Shown: positions 35,593 through 48,800 of the stretch, in pieces | Layout of the letters: each line of letters opens with the position of its first letter | Position numbering within the stretch: the stretch's first letter is position 1 | DNA from: Galaxea fascicularis | Lineage: Eukaryota > Cnidaria > Anthozoa > Scleractinia > Euphylliidae | Reading direction: 5' to 3' | Assembly: GCA_948470475.1 (NCBI GenBank) | Contig: OX419336.1 | Location: 43,608,868-43,672,867, forward strand | DNA: 64,000 nucleotides | The notes under the pieces: generated by a model | Database searches by the model: none | Told to the model about the DNA's origin: nothing | What the model saw: the letters and a program-made list of their open reading frames with translations, nothing else | Position numbers and translations under genes: made by a program

Positions 35593-38500
35593 CTAAATGG
35601 TGTGAAATAATAAAAATACGATTAAAATAGTGTATCAGTTGAGGTTCACTTTGATGGCACCTAATTGAATGGTAGCAGCTAATTTAAAGGTGAACTAAGG
35701 GTCTTCGGGTTGTTTTAGGCTAAACTGGAAGGGGATGCAAGTGTCATTTGGGCAGGTGGGGTACCCACTTTTCTTCTTTTCATCTTACCATTAACTTTCT
35801 TGACCACCGTCTGTTTAACTGTGTCTCCGAGTTGGTTCTTAACTTGTGCCTTTTGCCCTGGTGGTACATCCATTTGTCGCATTACGTCTTGTTTCAATTG
35901 TTGGACGACCTGTTGCAGGTTTGCCAATGTCTTCCGCGACTGATAGATATCCAGTATCAGAGACATTATATTTTCAGCACCTACAGTAAGAAGGCACAAT
36001 TACTATCATAAAACAGCGAACAGCAAAAAGAGCATTTTAGATCGAATTTTGATATTCCAATCGAGGATTAGGTTTGTTGCGTTTTCATCAAGTGAACCTT
36101 TTAAAACAAAGTTGCTCCTCATGAAAGAAACGTTTAAGAAATGTCCATAACTGACTGACTGATTACCTGATAACTGACTGCCCCGAGTGAATACATAAAT
36201 AAAAGCAACATTGAAAGAGAGGTAAAAAGAATAAAGAAAGCAAACACGAATAAATTACTTAATAACCCAGATCAAAGTTTAGTGAAATTCTCAGTACCTT
36301 CTTCAACGTGGTCCTTCATGTTATTGAGCTTGTCATTCAACATCGCACTTTGTCTCTACAAGGAGAAAAACGCAGCCATTGAATGCGAAGAACCGCTGTA
36401 TGAGGCGTTGTTTTGGTATATATGCTGTGGTTCAATTTTATCCTTGGTTTTATTTTTCTTTTTCTTTGTTTTTGTGTATGGTAATGTATGATAATGAGTT
36501 TGAAACAAAGAAAAATAAAATTTGAACCAAGGATAAAATTGAACCACAACATATACTTTAATATGATGGTAATCATATTCTAGTTTATTGATGGTGATTT
36601 TCCAAAATCGGGTTTCAAGGCGCAGTTAGATAAAACAGTGTTCAAATCCAGCAAAACGAAAACTGAGGATGGATTGTGCGAAGCCTTAACGTATCAAAAT
36701 TGATTTGAATGTCATTTATAATATTTCTAATAATTCTTGCCATGTATTTTACCTTTGATCGTGCTTTTGGTTTATCTTCTTCTTCTGTGTTTTTAGGCAG
36801 CTCTCTGCGGTGTCGCGACAAAGAAGCATCTTCAAGAACGTCTCTAGCTACTCGTGAAGAACCTGTGTATTAGACAGATGACCGTTTATTATGGTAGCAG
36901 AAATGGAGCGGTGCCAAAACTGAAATGTTTCGTAGAGTTGCGGATCACTAAGTTAAAGAAAAAAACCCTTGATATTCATATTTGATTTTCCTGAATCTAA
37001 AGGCAAACATTTTACAACGGGAACTTTACAATAAACTAAAATATGGTAGAAATTATTTCAGACCGCCATATTTTCTTCTTCTTCACGTTCGACAACTTAC
37101 CTTGATTCTCTTCCTGGTTTATCTTGTCTCCAGACTCCTCGCTATCATTTGAGCTAGACGCTCCAGATTCGTCTGATTCATCTGAGTCGTCTGTATTGCT
37201 TTCAAATGTGGATTGCCCAGAAGCGTCGTTCACCTTGGAGTCACCAGATTCATTTTCTTCCTGAGAATCACCAGATTCAGATGTGTCCATTTTATTGTCT
37301 AGTGTTAATGGCTCGGCAGCTTCGTTTATCCTTTCGGGCTGCTCGGCATCACCCGAGGCATCTTGGAGCCTACTCGTATCGTCTTCGGTGTCGCCTTGTC
37401 GTGCGGGAATGTCGTTGCGTTTTGAGACTTCTTCAACGGGCGAAGCCCTTAAAGCCATTTTCTTTGGTCCATCAAAGTTCTCATCCCAAGGTTCGCTAAC
37501 TTCTCTCTTCTTTCGAACCTTCAGCTGCGCGTTTGGGGACTTTTCAACGAACTCGCCGTCACCCGATTCATCAATCACCATCCGTCGGTATTCAAACTTT
37601 GCTTCTTTGTCTTTTGATTCTACAACGATTTTTAAGAAAAACGTTTTATCAGTAAGTGAACATTTTACCCAAGAACTCGAAACACGGCAGTTTGAAGACG
37701 GGACAACTTAGTTTAAATAAACCCCATGCACCACGTGGGATAGAATTGGTCAACTGCGTAGTTCTTTGTGTATACTTCTCTGGCAATTAATAAAATTATA
37801 ATCACCTTTATTTTAAGATTACTGTTTAACAGTTCCCCGGTAGAACCTTGATGATTCAGAGATGCTGATTTAAACTACGTTCACGCCGTGGAATAAAATG
37901 AAATACGTATTTTTCTCTCTTTCTTTTATTTAATCACGTGCACTGTTTTACCTGAGGATCCAGATTCATCTTCATCTCCGACATCTCGATAGTTTCTGTC
38001 ATATCCACCCACATCACTCAGGTAAGCAACCAAAAGATCTCGTCCATCCCCCTCTGCGTCCCGCTTTTCCTTCCTCTTGTGGTCAAAAGAAGCTTTACTG
38101 GAATCCATCAATTTCTCAGCAGCTGTGTTTAAAGACGATCATGTTAAATTAGATAATTTGTTACATAGAGACAGTTATTCATTTTAGAGGGGCTCTGCGA
38201 GATTTTTTTGCTTTTTCCTGCGAAAAAAATGACTTTTACTCATGCTGAAACGTTCCTTGAAATGTAGGAGAAAGATCTCAATCGACTTTTTGCAGGACAG
38301 GCCATCCATAGTACATTTTTGCCCAAGGCTTCACGATGATGTGCGAGATAATGCAATATATTTCCATCCTTGCCATCCGTAACAGAGAAAGACAGTATTC
38401 AGTCTCAGTGCAGAAACACAGCCTTGAGTAAATAAACTGCTTCATAAGTTTAGGGTTTTCCCTGCTTTAAAGGTGACATCTTTTGGCATTTTACAGCGAA

Positions 38501-41500
38501 CCGAGATAGCATGACAGAATTCCTTTAAGATGGAATGGGCGACTCCAGGCAACAATGTTGTGGCTAAGTGACTCTGCAAAGGCGATTTCAAGCATTAAGT
38601 AACGTAGCCCAAATTTACTTGCGAATACCTTTCCTTTGTGTAGAAGTGTTGCTCTGAATTATTTTTAGACTCGGATACATCAATAGATAAAGACTAAGGA
38701 ATATATTAAAAAATTGATGACCATTCAGAAGTTACTGCAGTTTACTCACCAGTAAGAGCGCTTATAGCATCTTCATTGTGTGTCTGGAGCTCCTCATCCG
38801 GGGTTCGTTTGGATTTCTCATGGCGAGGATCTATAAGTAAACAGTTATTGTGAGTATGTTATTTACAGGACTATCAATTTTACTAATCATACCTTATGGA
38901 ACTGAACACAAAACAGTCGAACAATTTTTATCGGTATAAACGGTATATGGCCTGTTCCTGTTTTATTCATACTGTAGATACGCTATCGGCATGTAACCGA
39001 TGAAAATTGAAGAAGAGAATAAATTATAAATAGTGAACATCCACAGAGTGGCTCTTCGCGTCCAAGCTGTATCCAGATCGAATTAGAATTTTGGAAGTGT
39101 TGGTTTTTGGGAAAAGGGGAAAACTGGAGTACCCTGGAGAAAAACTCAGAGCAGAGTAGAGAACCAACAACAAGCTAAACGCACATACCACACTGAGACC
39201 GGGAGTGAAACCCGGCTCACACTGGTGGGAGGTGCGTACTCTCACCATTACACCGCCCCTGCTGCCCACGATTTAAGATTCAAGGTTATAAGTAAACAGT
39301 GTCCCCGATATCTCCGTCAGATGCCAATTCCTTATTTGTCAAATGTTGGAGCCTGGGAGAGCCAATGCTTTGATCAATATCTTTTTGTCACCCCAGGTTA
39401 ATCTTCTTCATGAATAAAAATTAACAATACCGAAAAATACTCACGTGGTAACAATTTCTTGGCAGCTGTAGAGAAAAAAAACACTGTTGTTATTAAACGT
39501 TATACTCGCGGAGGTGGAGAGCACATGTTAAACAAAAACTGAAACTCTTTAGCTTATTTATCACTAGACTGTACTGTAATTTCAAACGTTTTTCTGCTCT
39601 TCGGGATGCTTGTTACAGCATTTGGTTGTTATCACAAATGCTTGAATTGGCCATTTGAAGAGGCTTTTAATCATAGCATGATTTCTTCCAATTTTTTTTT
39701 TACGGCTGATGGTATCAAGGTGTAATTATGAATATTGAATGATTCTCATGTCTTCTTACCTTTTAACGCAGCTTCAGCGGCTGTAAAATACATGAAAGAA
39801 AGTTGAAATTGGTAAATATATTAATAAGTTACCAAGAGTAGATAAAGTCAGTAAGTCACTCACTCCGACTCACTCATTCATTCAATCAATCAACCTGTCA
39901 ATCAATCAATACCTTTCATCAAGTGATTGGCAACCTCAGCTGTGTTGTAAAAAGACAAAAAGGAAAATAGAATTTAGCATATTTCAACTTCTTCTGAAAC
40001 ATTTTACCCTAAAAACAAACATCAAAGACGAACAACGGCATAATGGCAAAATTGAAGTATAAACAGGCGTTTTCATCAGTGTCCATTGTTTGTCTTTTCT
40101 GATGCGTCGTCCATCTTGTTTATTTCTGTTTTTTAATCAATCATAACGATTACTTTCTTCATTAACAAAGCTATGGAAAAGAATAAAAAGATATAAGACT
40201 TCCAAAAAAAAGTGCTTTCATGGGGCAATAGTGGTCGACTACAGCTGGCGGACCTCGCGGGAAAACATCCAAAATTTTAATTGTTCCGTTTCGGATCCTA
40301 ATAATGACGGAACGTCTTATGAGTTAGATACGTTTTAACCATTTTTAGAGTCAGCCCTCTCCCTTCAACTGAAGAGGGAGGAGCGGCCGCGCACTTTAAA
40401 AACTGCTCCATGGGCCCTGCATGAGATACTTTCAATACTAGGGTTGAAACCATTCACAATTATACTCAGGGGTGTTGAACAATCCAGCAGACCGCCTGTT
40501 CATTTGCCAAAAATCCCCGAGGGTGAATATCTTTGCGGTAATGGTAAGACAAAGCATGGTGAGTTTACGACTGAAACAAAAAAGAGACTCACTGTGCTCT
40601 GGAACTGCGGCCAAATGATATGTGACATAAAGGAAAGACAAAAGTTGCGTTAGTTCTTATAAGACAACCACACAAAACAGCAATCAGAATAAAAATATAA
40701 AACGTCCAAAGTTTCCTCAAAGTAACAATGAAGCGTATTTTCTCTAGATGAAACACTGAGTAGAGGTGACAGTTAGCACGGCCTCTCTAAAGCATTTTTT
40801 TTTATTATGAATCCTCTTGTGACTTTGCTTTCAGGTTCCTGAGATTTGTTCGAACACTTTTATCAACGTTTGAAAGGAATAGCTAACACTAAAACCAGTC
40901 TAGTAACTTTGTTTAATAACAGTCCAGCTCAGCCTTCATGTTTGGATTATCTTGACTGGAAGGAGATCAGATGATAATCAAATGAAAAAGAAAGCGCGTG
41001 TCTCACTGTCTTGTTCCTCATCTTCCTGCTCAGACTCCCCAGATCCACTCTGCTCTTTGTCATCTTCTTTGTCGAGCTCAATAGCTTCGTGCTTCTCACC
41101 ATCTTTGTGAGAAATAAAAAGAATGGATCAAATAAAAATAAAAATAATACAAAGAAAACATCAACAAAAACAAACAAACAAACAAATATTCTTTAATCCA
41201 CGTCCGTCTACAGGAAGAACAAACTTGAACGATACATATGATAGAAATCATATGTGAACTGCGGATATGAAATCAATAAATATACGAACAACGTCAGTGG
41301 CTTCATAGCTCAATTGGTAGAGCACCGCACTGGAATCGCGAGGTCACGGGTTCAAGCCCCGTTCAAGTCCTGAATTTTTTTCAGGCTTCTTTACGCAATT
41401 GTAAAAATTGCGATCACAACTGCGACGATCATTCTTCATTTGATTTCATATCCGCAGTTCACATATGATTTCTTTCATATGCATCATTCACTTGCATATC

Positions 41501-41527
41501 TTTCACGGGAACATATAAACCCAAAAT

Positions 41528-41568
<41 letters not shown>

Positions 41569-42830
41569 AGAGCATCGCACTGGAATCGCGAGGTCACGGG
41601 TTCCCGTTGAAGTCCTGAATTTTTTTCAAACTTCTTTACGCAATTGTAAAAATTGCGATCACAACTGCGACGATCATTCTTCATTTGAAGAATAAACATG
41701 GCAAGCTTTGCTTCAGAGAGGAATAGACCAAAAGGATTGCTTCATGCCCAGTACTTTTTCACCGTAACCAGCTCTTTGTTGACACTTACCAATGGAAAAG
41801 ACGGAGTTATGCCAGAAGGCTCCACAATTTCGAGTTTTATCTCCAAAACACAAACTTGAGCATTCGCCATCATCAACCTGCCCGTACTTTCCATACTTGT
41901 TTCCACAGAAACACAGGTATCCATACTGGAGCCCAGCGTAACTGAACCCTGCCAGCTTACATTTGCCAACACACCACTCGGGCGTCATCTCATACTTGGT
42001 AAACTGTTTTGGAAGATCACGGCCCGGCTTTCTGTCCCGAAAGCATCCGACATAAGCTGGAAGCAGAAGTATAGGGAATTTAAAACACTGTCATGTCGTA
42101 TACAGAAATATAGTAAGTTACACACTCGTTCACATGGTTTCAGATAAATTAAGTAAGCAATGAACTTTTCAGTTGCCACTGAGGCCGGGCTGGGATTGCA
42201 GAGCACATGTACCGCGGCTGCACAAATTCCACTTGTGGGTGGATCCTTCAAGGGCCTTTACAAAATAAAACTGCTGCCAGGAGATGAAAAGGAAATGGTA
42301 CGATCAAGTGTACGAGTTTTGTCGTCATGATTTAGAAATACTGAAATACTCGACAAACTCCATTGCACAATTGGAAGAGTAACTCGTTCTAATACATCTA
42401 TGGCAAATGGATCAAAAAAAATTTCAATTGTAATAATAAACAAAACAAAATTGCTACAAAAGTTTCTGCTACATGAGAAGCAAGAAAGCTCACTTACAGC
42501 GCGATTCAGTTGAAAGAATTTCATCCTGTTGCTTGCGGCTGCTCTCTACCTTGACTTTAGGAACTGCATCCAGCTCTTTTTGTGTAACGACAATTGAACG
42601 ATGGTGATGGGTGAGACCTTATAACAGGAAATAATAAAAAATTGAATAAAAAAAATATAAAATTGATTATTCAGAAGACAGGCTGACTGTTTTTGGTGAA
42701 AAAAAGTTACCTGTATGAATATTTCAAAACAGCGTTTCCTAATACATTATTGCAAGTGAAGAGTGATCATCGCAGTACAACTTTTCCAATTTAAGCAACT
42801 GGCATGGAAAGAAGAAGCCTGAAAAAATCA

Positions 42831-42864
<34 letters not shown>

Positions 42865-45800
42865 GATACCGGTGCGATGAATGATGCGGATGCAGATGCG
42901 TTTGCACTACTAATTTGTCATTGTTAATTACGTACCATCTCGCAGTAAGGTGTCCTTATATACCGGCATGCTTTGCAGGTAATGGTTGTTTATTGCGTCT
43001 GACAAACGCTTTAACGCTTTATCTTCTGACTGCATAAAGTGAAGTACGAAGTTGACTGCGACTTTCATGTCTTCTTCACTGCAAAGGGAATATTCAAAGT
43101 TCTTATTTGGCAGATATTAATTAATGAAAACCAAAATAACCTTTTGACTTGAATTATATATTTGTCTTCGCGGTGGAATCAGTAACAATCAAGAGGGTAT
43201 GAAACAGAATTCGGCTGACTTGGTTTGCTTGAAGCTATCTTTCACTTTTTGAAAACACGAACTGGTGTAGGATTCCACTTAAACCTAACTTATGCATCAT
43301 TAAACCAGATCAGTTCGTCTTAGTAACGTTTGCTAAGATGCAGTTTTTTTTTATTTGAGTAAAATCTAGTTACAAAGATAGTTGCGATCCGCTCTAATTC
43401 ACTGCCCCATAGTCAACTTGTACTCAACTCAACTCAACTCAATCACATTTGTGCTTTAAGCCATGACAACGGTATCCCAACGTCTCTTTTCCCATGTTGT
43501 TGTTGTTTTAGACTCCAAGGATTCATAGACAGAGGGAAAACGTGGCGAAAAAAATCAGCCAAATTAAAATCGAAAAAATGTAAGAAGAAAGGTGCATTTG
43601 CGTTCTCGTTATTGTACACAAGTGTCTTTACCTTAAGCTGGTTACTCTGACATCCTTGAAGTTTGGGTCAAGTGAGTATACGTCCTTTATCTGTGGTTAG
43701 ATAGAAATAATAACTGATCACTAAGCAAAAATAGAGATTAAAAGTAGCTGTCATTAGAAACAGACATCGCGAACAGTACCATGTTCTGAAGAGTTAGTTT
43801 TATGTTTCTCTACTCAGTGACCGGTCGAGCTGTCGCATTTTACGATATACACTTTGTATCATTTACCGCTTTTTCCACTTCTGCTGTAAAAATCTTGTAT
43901 TTAGTTGAGGATGGCCGCCTATAGTCACCATTCCAGTTCTGCTTAAAGCGAAGAGAGGCCCTGATCTCATTATTTTCATCTGTGGAAAAAAAAATAGATA
44001 GTTTTTCATCATCTGAACTGCTACTGAAAATGTAAGGCCCAAAAACAAGGCCGGAGTAAAAACTGCGTTTCTCGACTGTGTATGGGAACAAGGAACCAGT
44101 CACAAATTGAAGTTAAGAAGACCATAGTCCAAGGATTTAAAAATGCACAAGAAACATAACCCTGTTATTACGGGACGGAGACATCCCAGTCACATGTGAA
44201 ATTTTGTTAGATTGACATTGACATTGTACATTCATGTCAGCAAAGACAATGGAAACATTTGAGTTTGAGTTCCAGGATGAGGTCATCTTCATGGAAATAG
44301 ATCCTCCTGCAACAACTGAGGCCCCCGGCGTCCACGCGTATTCGTTTACCTTCATACACGTTAACGCGTATTTTTTTGTGCGTTTAAGCCTCCCGTCCAC
44401 ACGTAAACGATCTCTTTAAAAGTATGTTTTCGAGAACGCCCACCAGAGTATAAAAATTTGTAAACGTGCAACAATACACAGTTTTCAACTATGGTGTGGA
44501 CAACACAACTTGTAAACGCTTACGTTTACGCATGCTAAGTAAGTAAAGTAAAGTATGCCTGAATTAATCTTGTAAATTTTGTTGCTTGTTTATTTTTAAT
44601 GGGAGTCGATTGCTCAAAAACGTATTGAGTTTGTTTTGGTTTTGTTCGATTGTCCTCTGTATACATAACCACACTTCTGTGCGCGTTAAGATTTCACAAC
44701 GACAGCTTTGTTTTTGGTTATGGAACCGACTTATATAGGTTATCATAAAGCGATTCAGTGTATCCTTACTTGTTGGCCAATCAAGAAAGACTTTGCATCT
44801 GGCCTCGCTGTAATCCTTGCAATCACGAGGCATTGGTTTGAAATAAGGCACCACCGCTGGAACGGGGGCCTGGGGTTGAGCTTGAGGTGCGGCCAAGCCT
44901 GAGATGGTGAGACTGTATGGGACCTGAGGAGTTTGAGGGACCTGAGGGGCCTGGGGCATAGCAAAAGATTGAGGTACTGCCATAGGTATCTGGCCGGGCA
45001 CCATAGGAGCAAGTGGAATCTGAGGCTGAGGATCAGTGGTGATTCTTACTGGATCCATGGTAATAGTTCCTCCTGGAGTCTGCAACCAAACATCAAAATA
45101 CTTTTGGTTTGAACCCAGGAGTTATATCATAACTAAGTGAAACAAGACCGTCTGGGTGAGTGTAGTTCTGTTTACCAATCAATCAACGACCAGAGTATTT
45201 ATACCACTCAAATCACTTGACTCTGATGATAACTTCTGCTCAGGTTGTCGAAACGTGTCACCTTAACAGTCCTTCTCATGACCACACTCACTGGAACGAC
45301 CGTAGTCCACTTAGTTATGGTCAAAATACCTGAGTGATCAGATCAAATTAACTATATTCCAATCAGTTTAAATCTTAACTAATTCGTCAGGTGGTCAGGG
45401 GGTTTTCGTCCCTCTGTGGAATAGCATGCTATGAATAGCATGCCATACACTTTTGTTAGCTACAAGGCCAGTAAGTCATTAGAGGTGATTGTAGTTAATA
45501 CTGTCTAGCTAACTCAACTGCTTCTAAACGAAAAAAAGAAGTTAAGAGTTCTTTGAACTTGAGATGCCGTCGATGAGGATACCAAAAAAATAATGTCATT
45601 ACTTGATAATCACCTAACAGATAATTGATTAATTGGATTTTTTCAACTGATAGATATCTATAGGATAAAACTAATTCTAATGGAATGACCTTAACTCGCC
45701 ACCGTCCTATTTCTTGTATAGGACTTTTATCGACATCGTTAATTTTGCTGAAAGTATTTTTTGTACCGAGATTTTGCGCGGCAGGATCGTAACCGGGATT

Positions 45801-48800
45801 TTAACTGGGGGTTGAGTCGGACCGTCCTGGTGCAAAAAGCCACAACACCAGGTAAAGTCTTGACCTTCGGGATTTTAGTTTAGTTTTTAGTGATGGAATT
45901 TTTACGCAGTGTTTCAGTCAAAATTACAATTTAAGTTTTGGTTTATTAGTGACTGTTCATCGAATGGACCACTCGGTTAAAACTTCATTTTCAACCTATA
46001 GCTATGCCAGCTAGCTTGGTTTTCAAATTCTCGTTTGGGCCATCGGTCTAAAATAAGTGGACCCGCAGCCCGTGGGGAGGTGCGGACACACTCGTCGCAC
46101 CCTCCTTCCCTATGGGCCTGTACGGTATTGTGTGGGTTGTCGGTCGGCTGCAGTAAAAACTTACAGCGTATACAGAATCGAGCAGCACATATAATACAAA
46201 GCAGGGTTACAACTGAAGAATCACTTTAAATGTTGGGGTGGATAAATTTAGAAAGAAAGAGAAACATGCACAACTCAATAAATGTTTAAACAATTTAGTT
46301 CCCCCATGTTTTTATGACTATTTTGAAATCCCCAGTTTTCATATGATAAACGATCGCTTACTATTTTTATTTACTTTTATTGTATCTAATTATGTCATGT
46401 CTTTTTTATCTTGTAGAAGTCATTAATTACTCAGGGCCCCTATTGATACCAGCCTTGTGCTGAAAGGACCACCCTGCCAAACAAAAGATGACTTGACTAG
46501 ACTTGAAATTGCCTTGTTATCTATCAAAGACTTCTAAACACAACAAAAATAACAAACAACTTCACCTGGATGGTGTAAGGACCTGAAGCCTGAGCAGGTT
46601 TTGGGGCTGCAGGAGCCTGTTTATCCTGTTTTACCTGTTTTTCAGGCTTATCAGACTGAGACTCCTTATTTTCATCTTTTGACTGATCACATGACCGTCC
46701 CACACAACCCTCCTGCACAGGAGATGGTTTTGGAGCTGAACCCGCAGGATAACCAGCCTGGCTTGCATACTGTTGCGCCTGCGCGTAATCATTGTACATC
46801 TGGCCTGGCTGGCAATTAGGAGGAACGCACTGTGACTGCATCTGTCCCATGTAAGGATATTGCTGAGGTTGTCCATACACTGCTTGTTGTGGGTACCCAC
46901 CATAAGCTGGCATTGGGGCTGGTTGTTCTATAACAGGAGGCTCGCAAATGATCTTGCACTCTGTGTTACCTAATTGTAAGGTGAAACACTTCCTCTTGCA
47001 GTTTCCTTGTGGCTGCGATGGACTTTTATCCGCTGTACTTGCTGATAGCGCGGAAAATGAAACAAAAGCTATACATTAGTTAGAAAAAAATTGATTTATA
47101 TTCAATACAAACAATATGACAGAGCTAGAAAAAAAGAGACATTTTACACTTGTTTACGTTTTTTTATTATTATTTTTTCTTACTTGCATTTTGTTCCACG
47201 TATTTTAGTCTACCCTGTTTTTATTTTTTCACTTTGTACTCATTGAAGGAAGTTACCGGTTGTCAAAAGCAGGGTTTCTCAAACGTTTTTAGCTGGAGAA
47301 GGAGTTCAACAGTTTTTATTTTTCTGTTTATGTTATTTAATATTGTTTTTTCTTTACGTTATTTAATGTTCCTTTAATATGGTACTTCTTTGGGAAGCTG
47401 CTTCAGTTATCATGGCAACCAATTAATGTGCACAGGATCATTGGAAAAAGAAAGGCCTTACCAGGATCTTGCTGTTGAGACTGTTGTTGCTGTGGTTGAG
47501 CCTGTTGTTGTTGCTGTTTGTGCTGACCTAATGAAGCATGTAACATTTGCATAGTCAAGTTGTTGCAGAACAATGCGTGTTGCCGGGTATGAATATCTGA
47601 TTCTGTCTGTCTGTCTACCTGTTTGTTCCTACCTAACCGCTTGCCTGACCACACGTTTGGACTGTGTGCCTGTTTATCAGCGTTTCTATCTCCATTTTTT
47701 AGGCTACTGTCGAGTTAAGTTAGGTTCATATCTGGCTAAGGTCCTCTCAGTGCATCCACTGACTATATATGTATATAAAAATATCACCTCAGTTTCCAAG
47801 CCTTACCGTCATAAAACATTTTTGTCAAAGACTGCTCTACATCTAAGATGTGCGAGACGGACTCGGTGAACTTGTCAGGCTGCAATCAAAGAATGCAGAA
47901 TTACAGACGAAACAGTAAAAGTGGAAATATTTCTGACAGCGTTCATAGATTACCGCAAGCAATACAAGGGCACAGATAAACGTACCGGCTGGCTCATAAG
48001 CCACTCAATAAATTGCTGAACTTTTCCATCTAATCCCTGCAAAAACAAAACGAATTAGTAATAACCATATGACAGTGATTATGAAACGAAGAAGAAAAAA
48101 CGTAATCTGTACGGTTAAAAATAAAATATGGCCAGTAAGGCAAGGCCTAATGAATATCAGCAAAATACATGACAGGCCGTCTTGAATTGTTGGTTATAAT
48201 TTTTTCATTAATCTATTTTATATAACGATCAAGATGTCGCCAGATCAAAACACAGCAATTAGACTCTTTGACATATTGGAAACATTTATGTTAGGGAGAA
48301 ATCACAGATTGCTATTATCTCAAATTTGTATGCTTTGCTGTGTCAGACATTCTCGTCCCCAGAGGCTGTGATCCTTTCGGTCAGCACCAAGAATAACAAA
48401 CTCTGGCCGGTTCCGAAATATGCGCAGTCTCAGTGAAGGTGCAATTTTGTAACCGTTGGCAACCACTATTGCTTCAAACGTCTGAGTTTGCGTAGAGGAG
48501 ACGGAAGTCCGTGATTCACGGACTTCGTGTTTTGGAACCAGGCAGCAAGACGGTTACAAAAATGCACCTTCACTGAGACTGTGCATATTTCGGAACCGGC
48601 CAGAGGTTGTTATTCTTGGTGCTGACCGAAAGAATCGCGGCTTCTGGGGACGAGAATGTGTGTCGGAGCATTCGAATGTACACCGGGCATGCGCGGGGAG
48701 TGTTCGAGCAAACTTTCCTTTTCCTTTTCAGTGTCAAATTTGCCAACAAATTTTAAATTACGTTTGCAGAAAGAAAACAGTCAGTGAGTGTCGTACGGGT

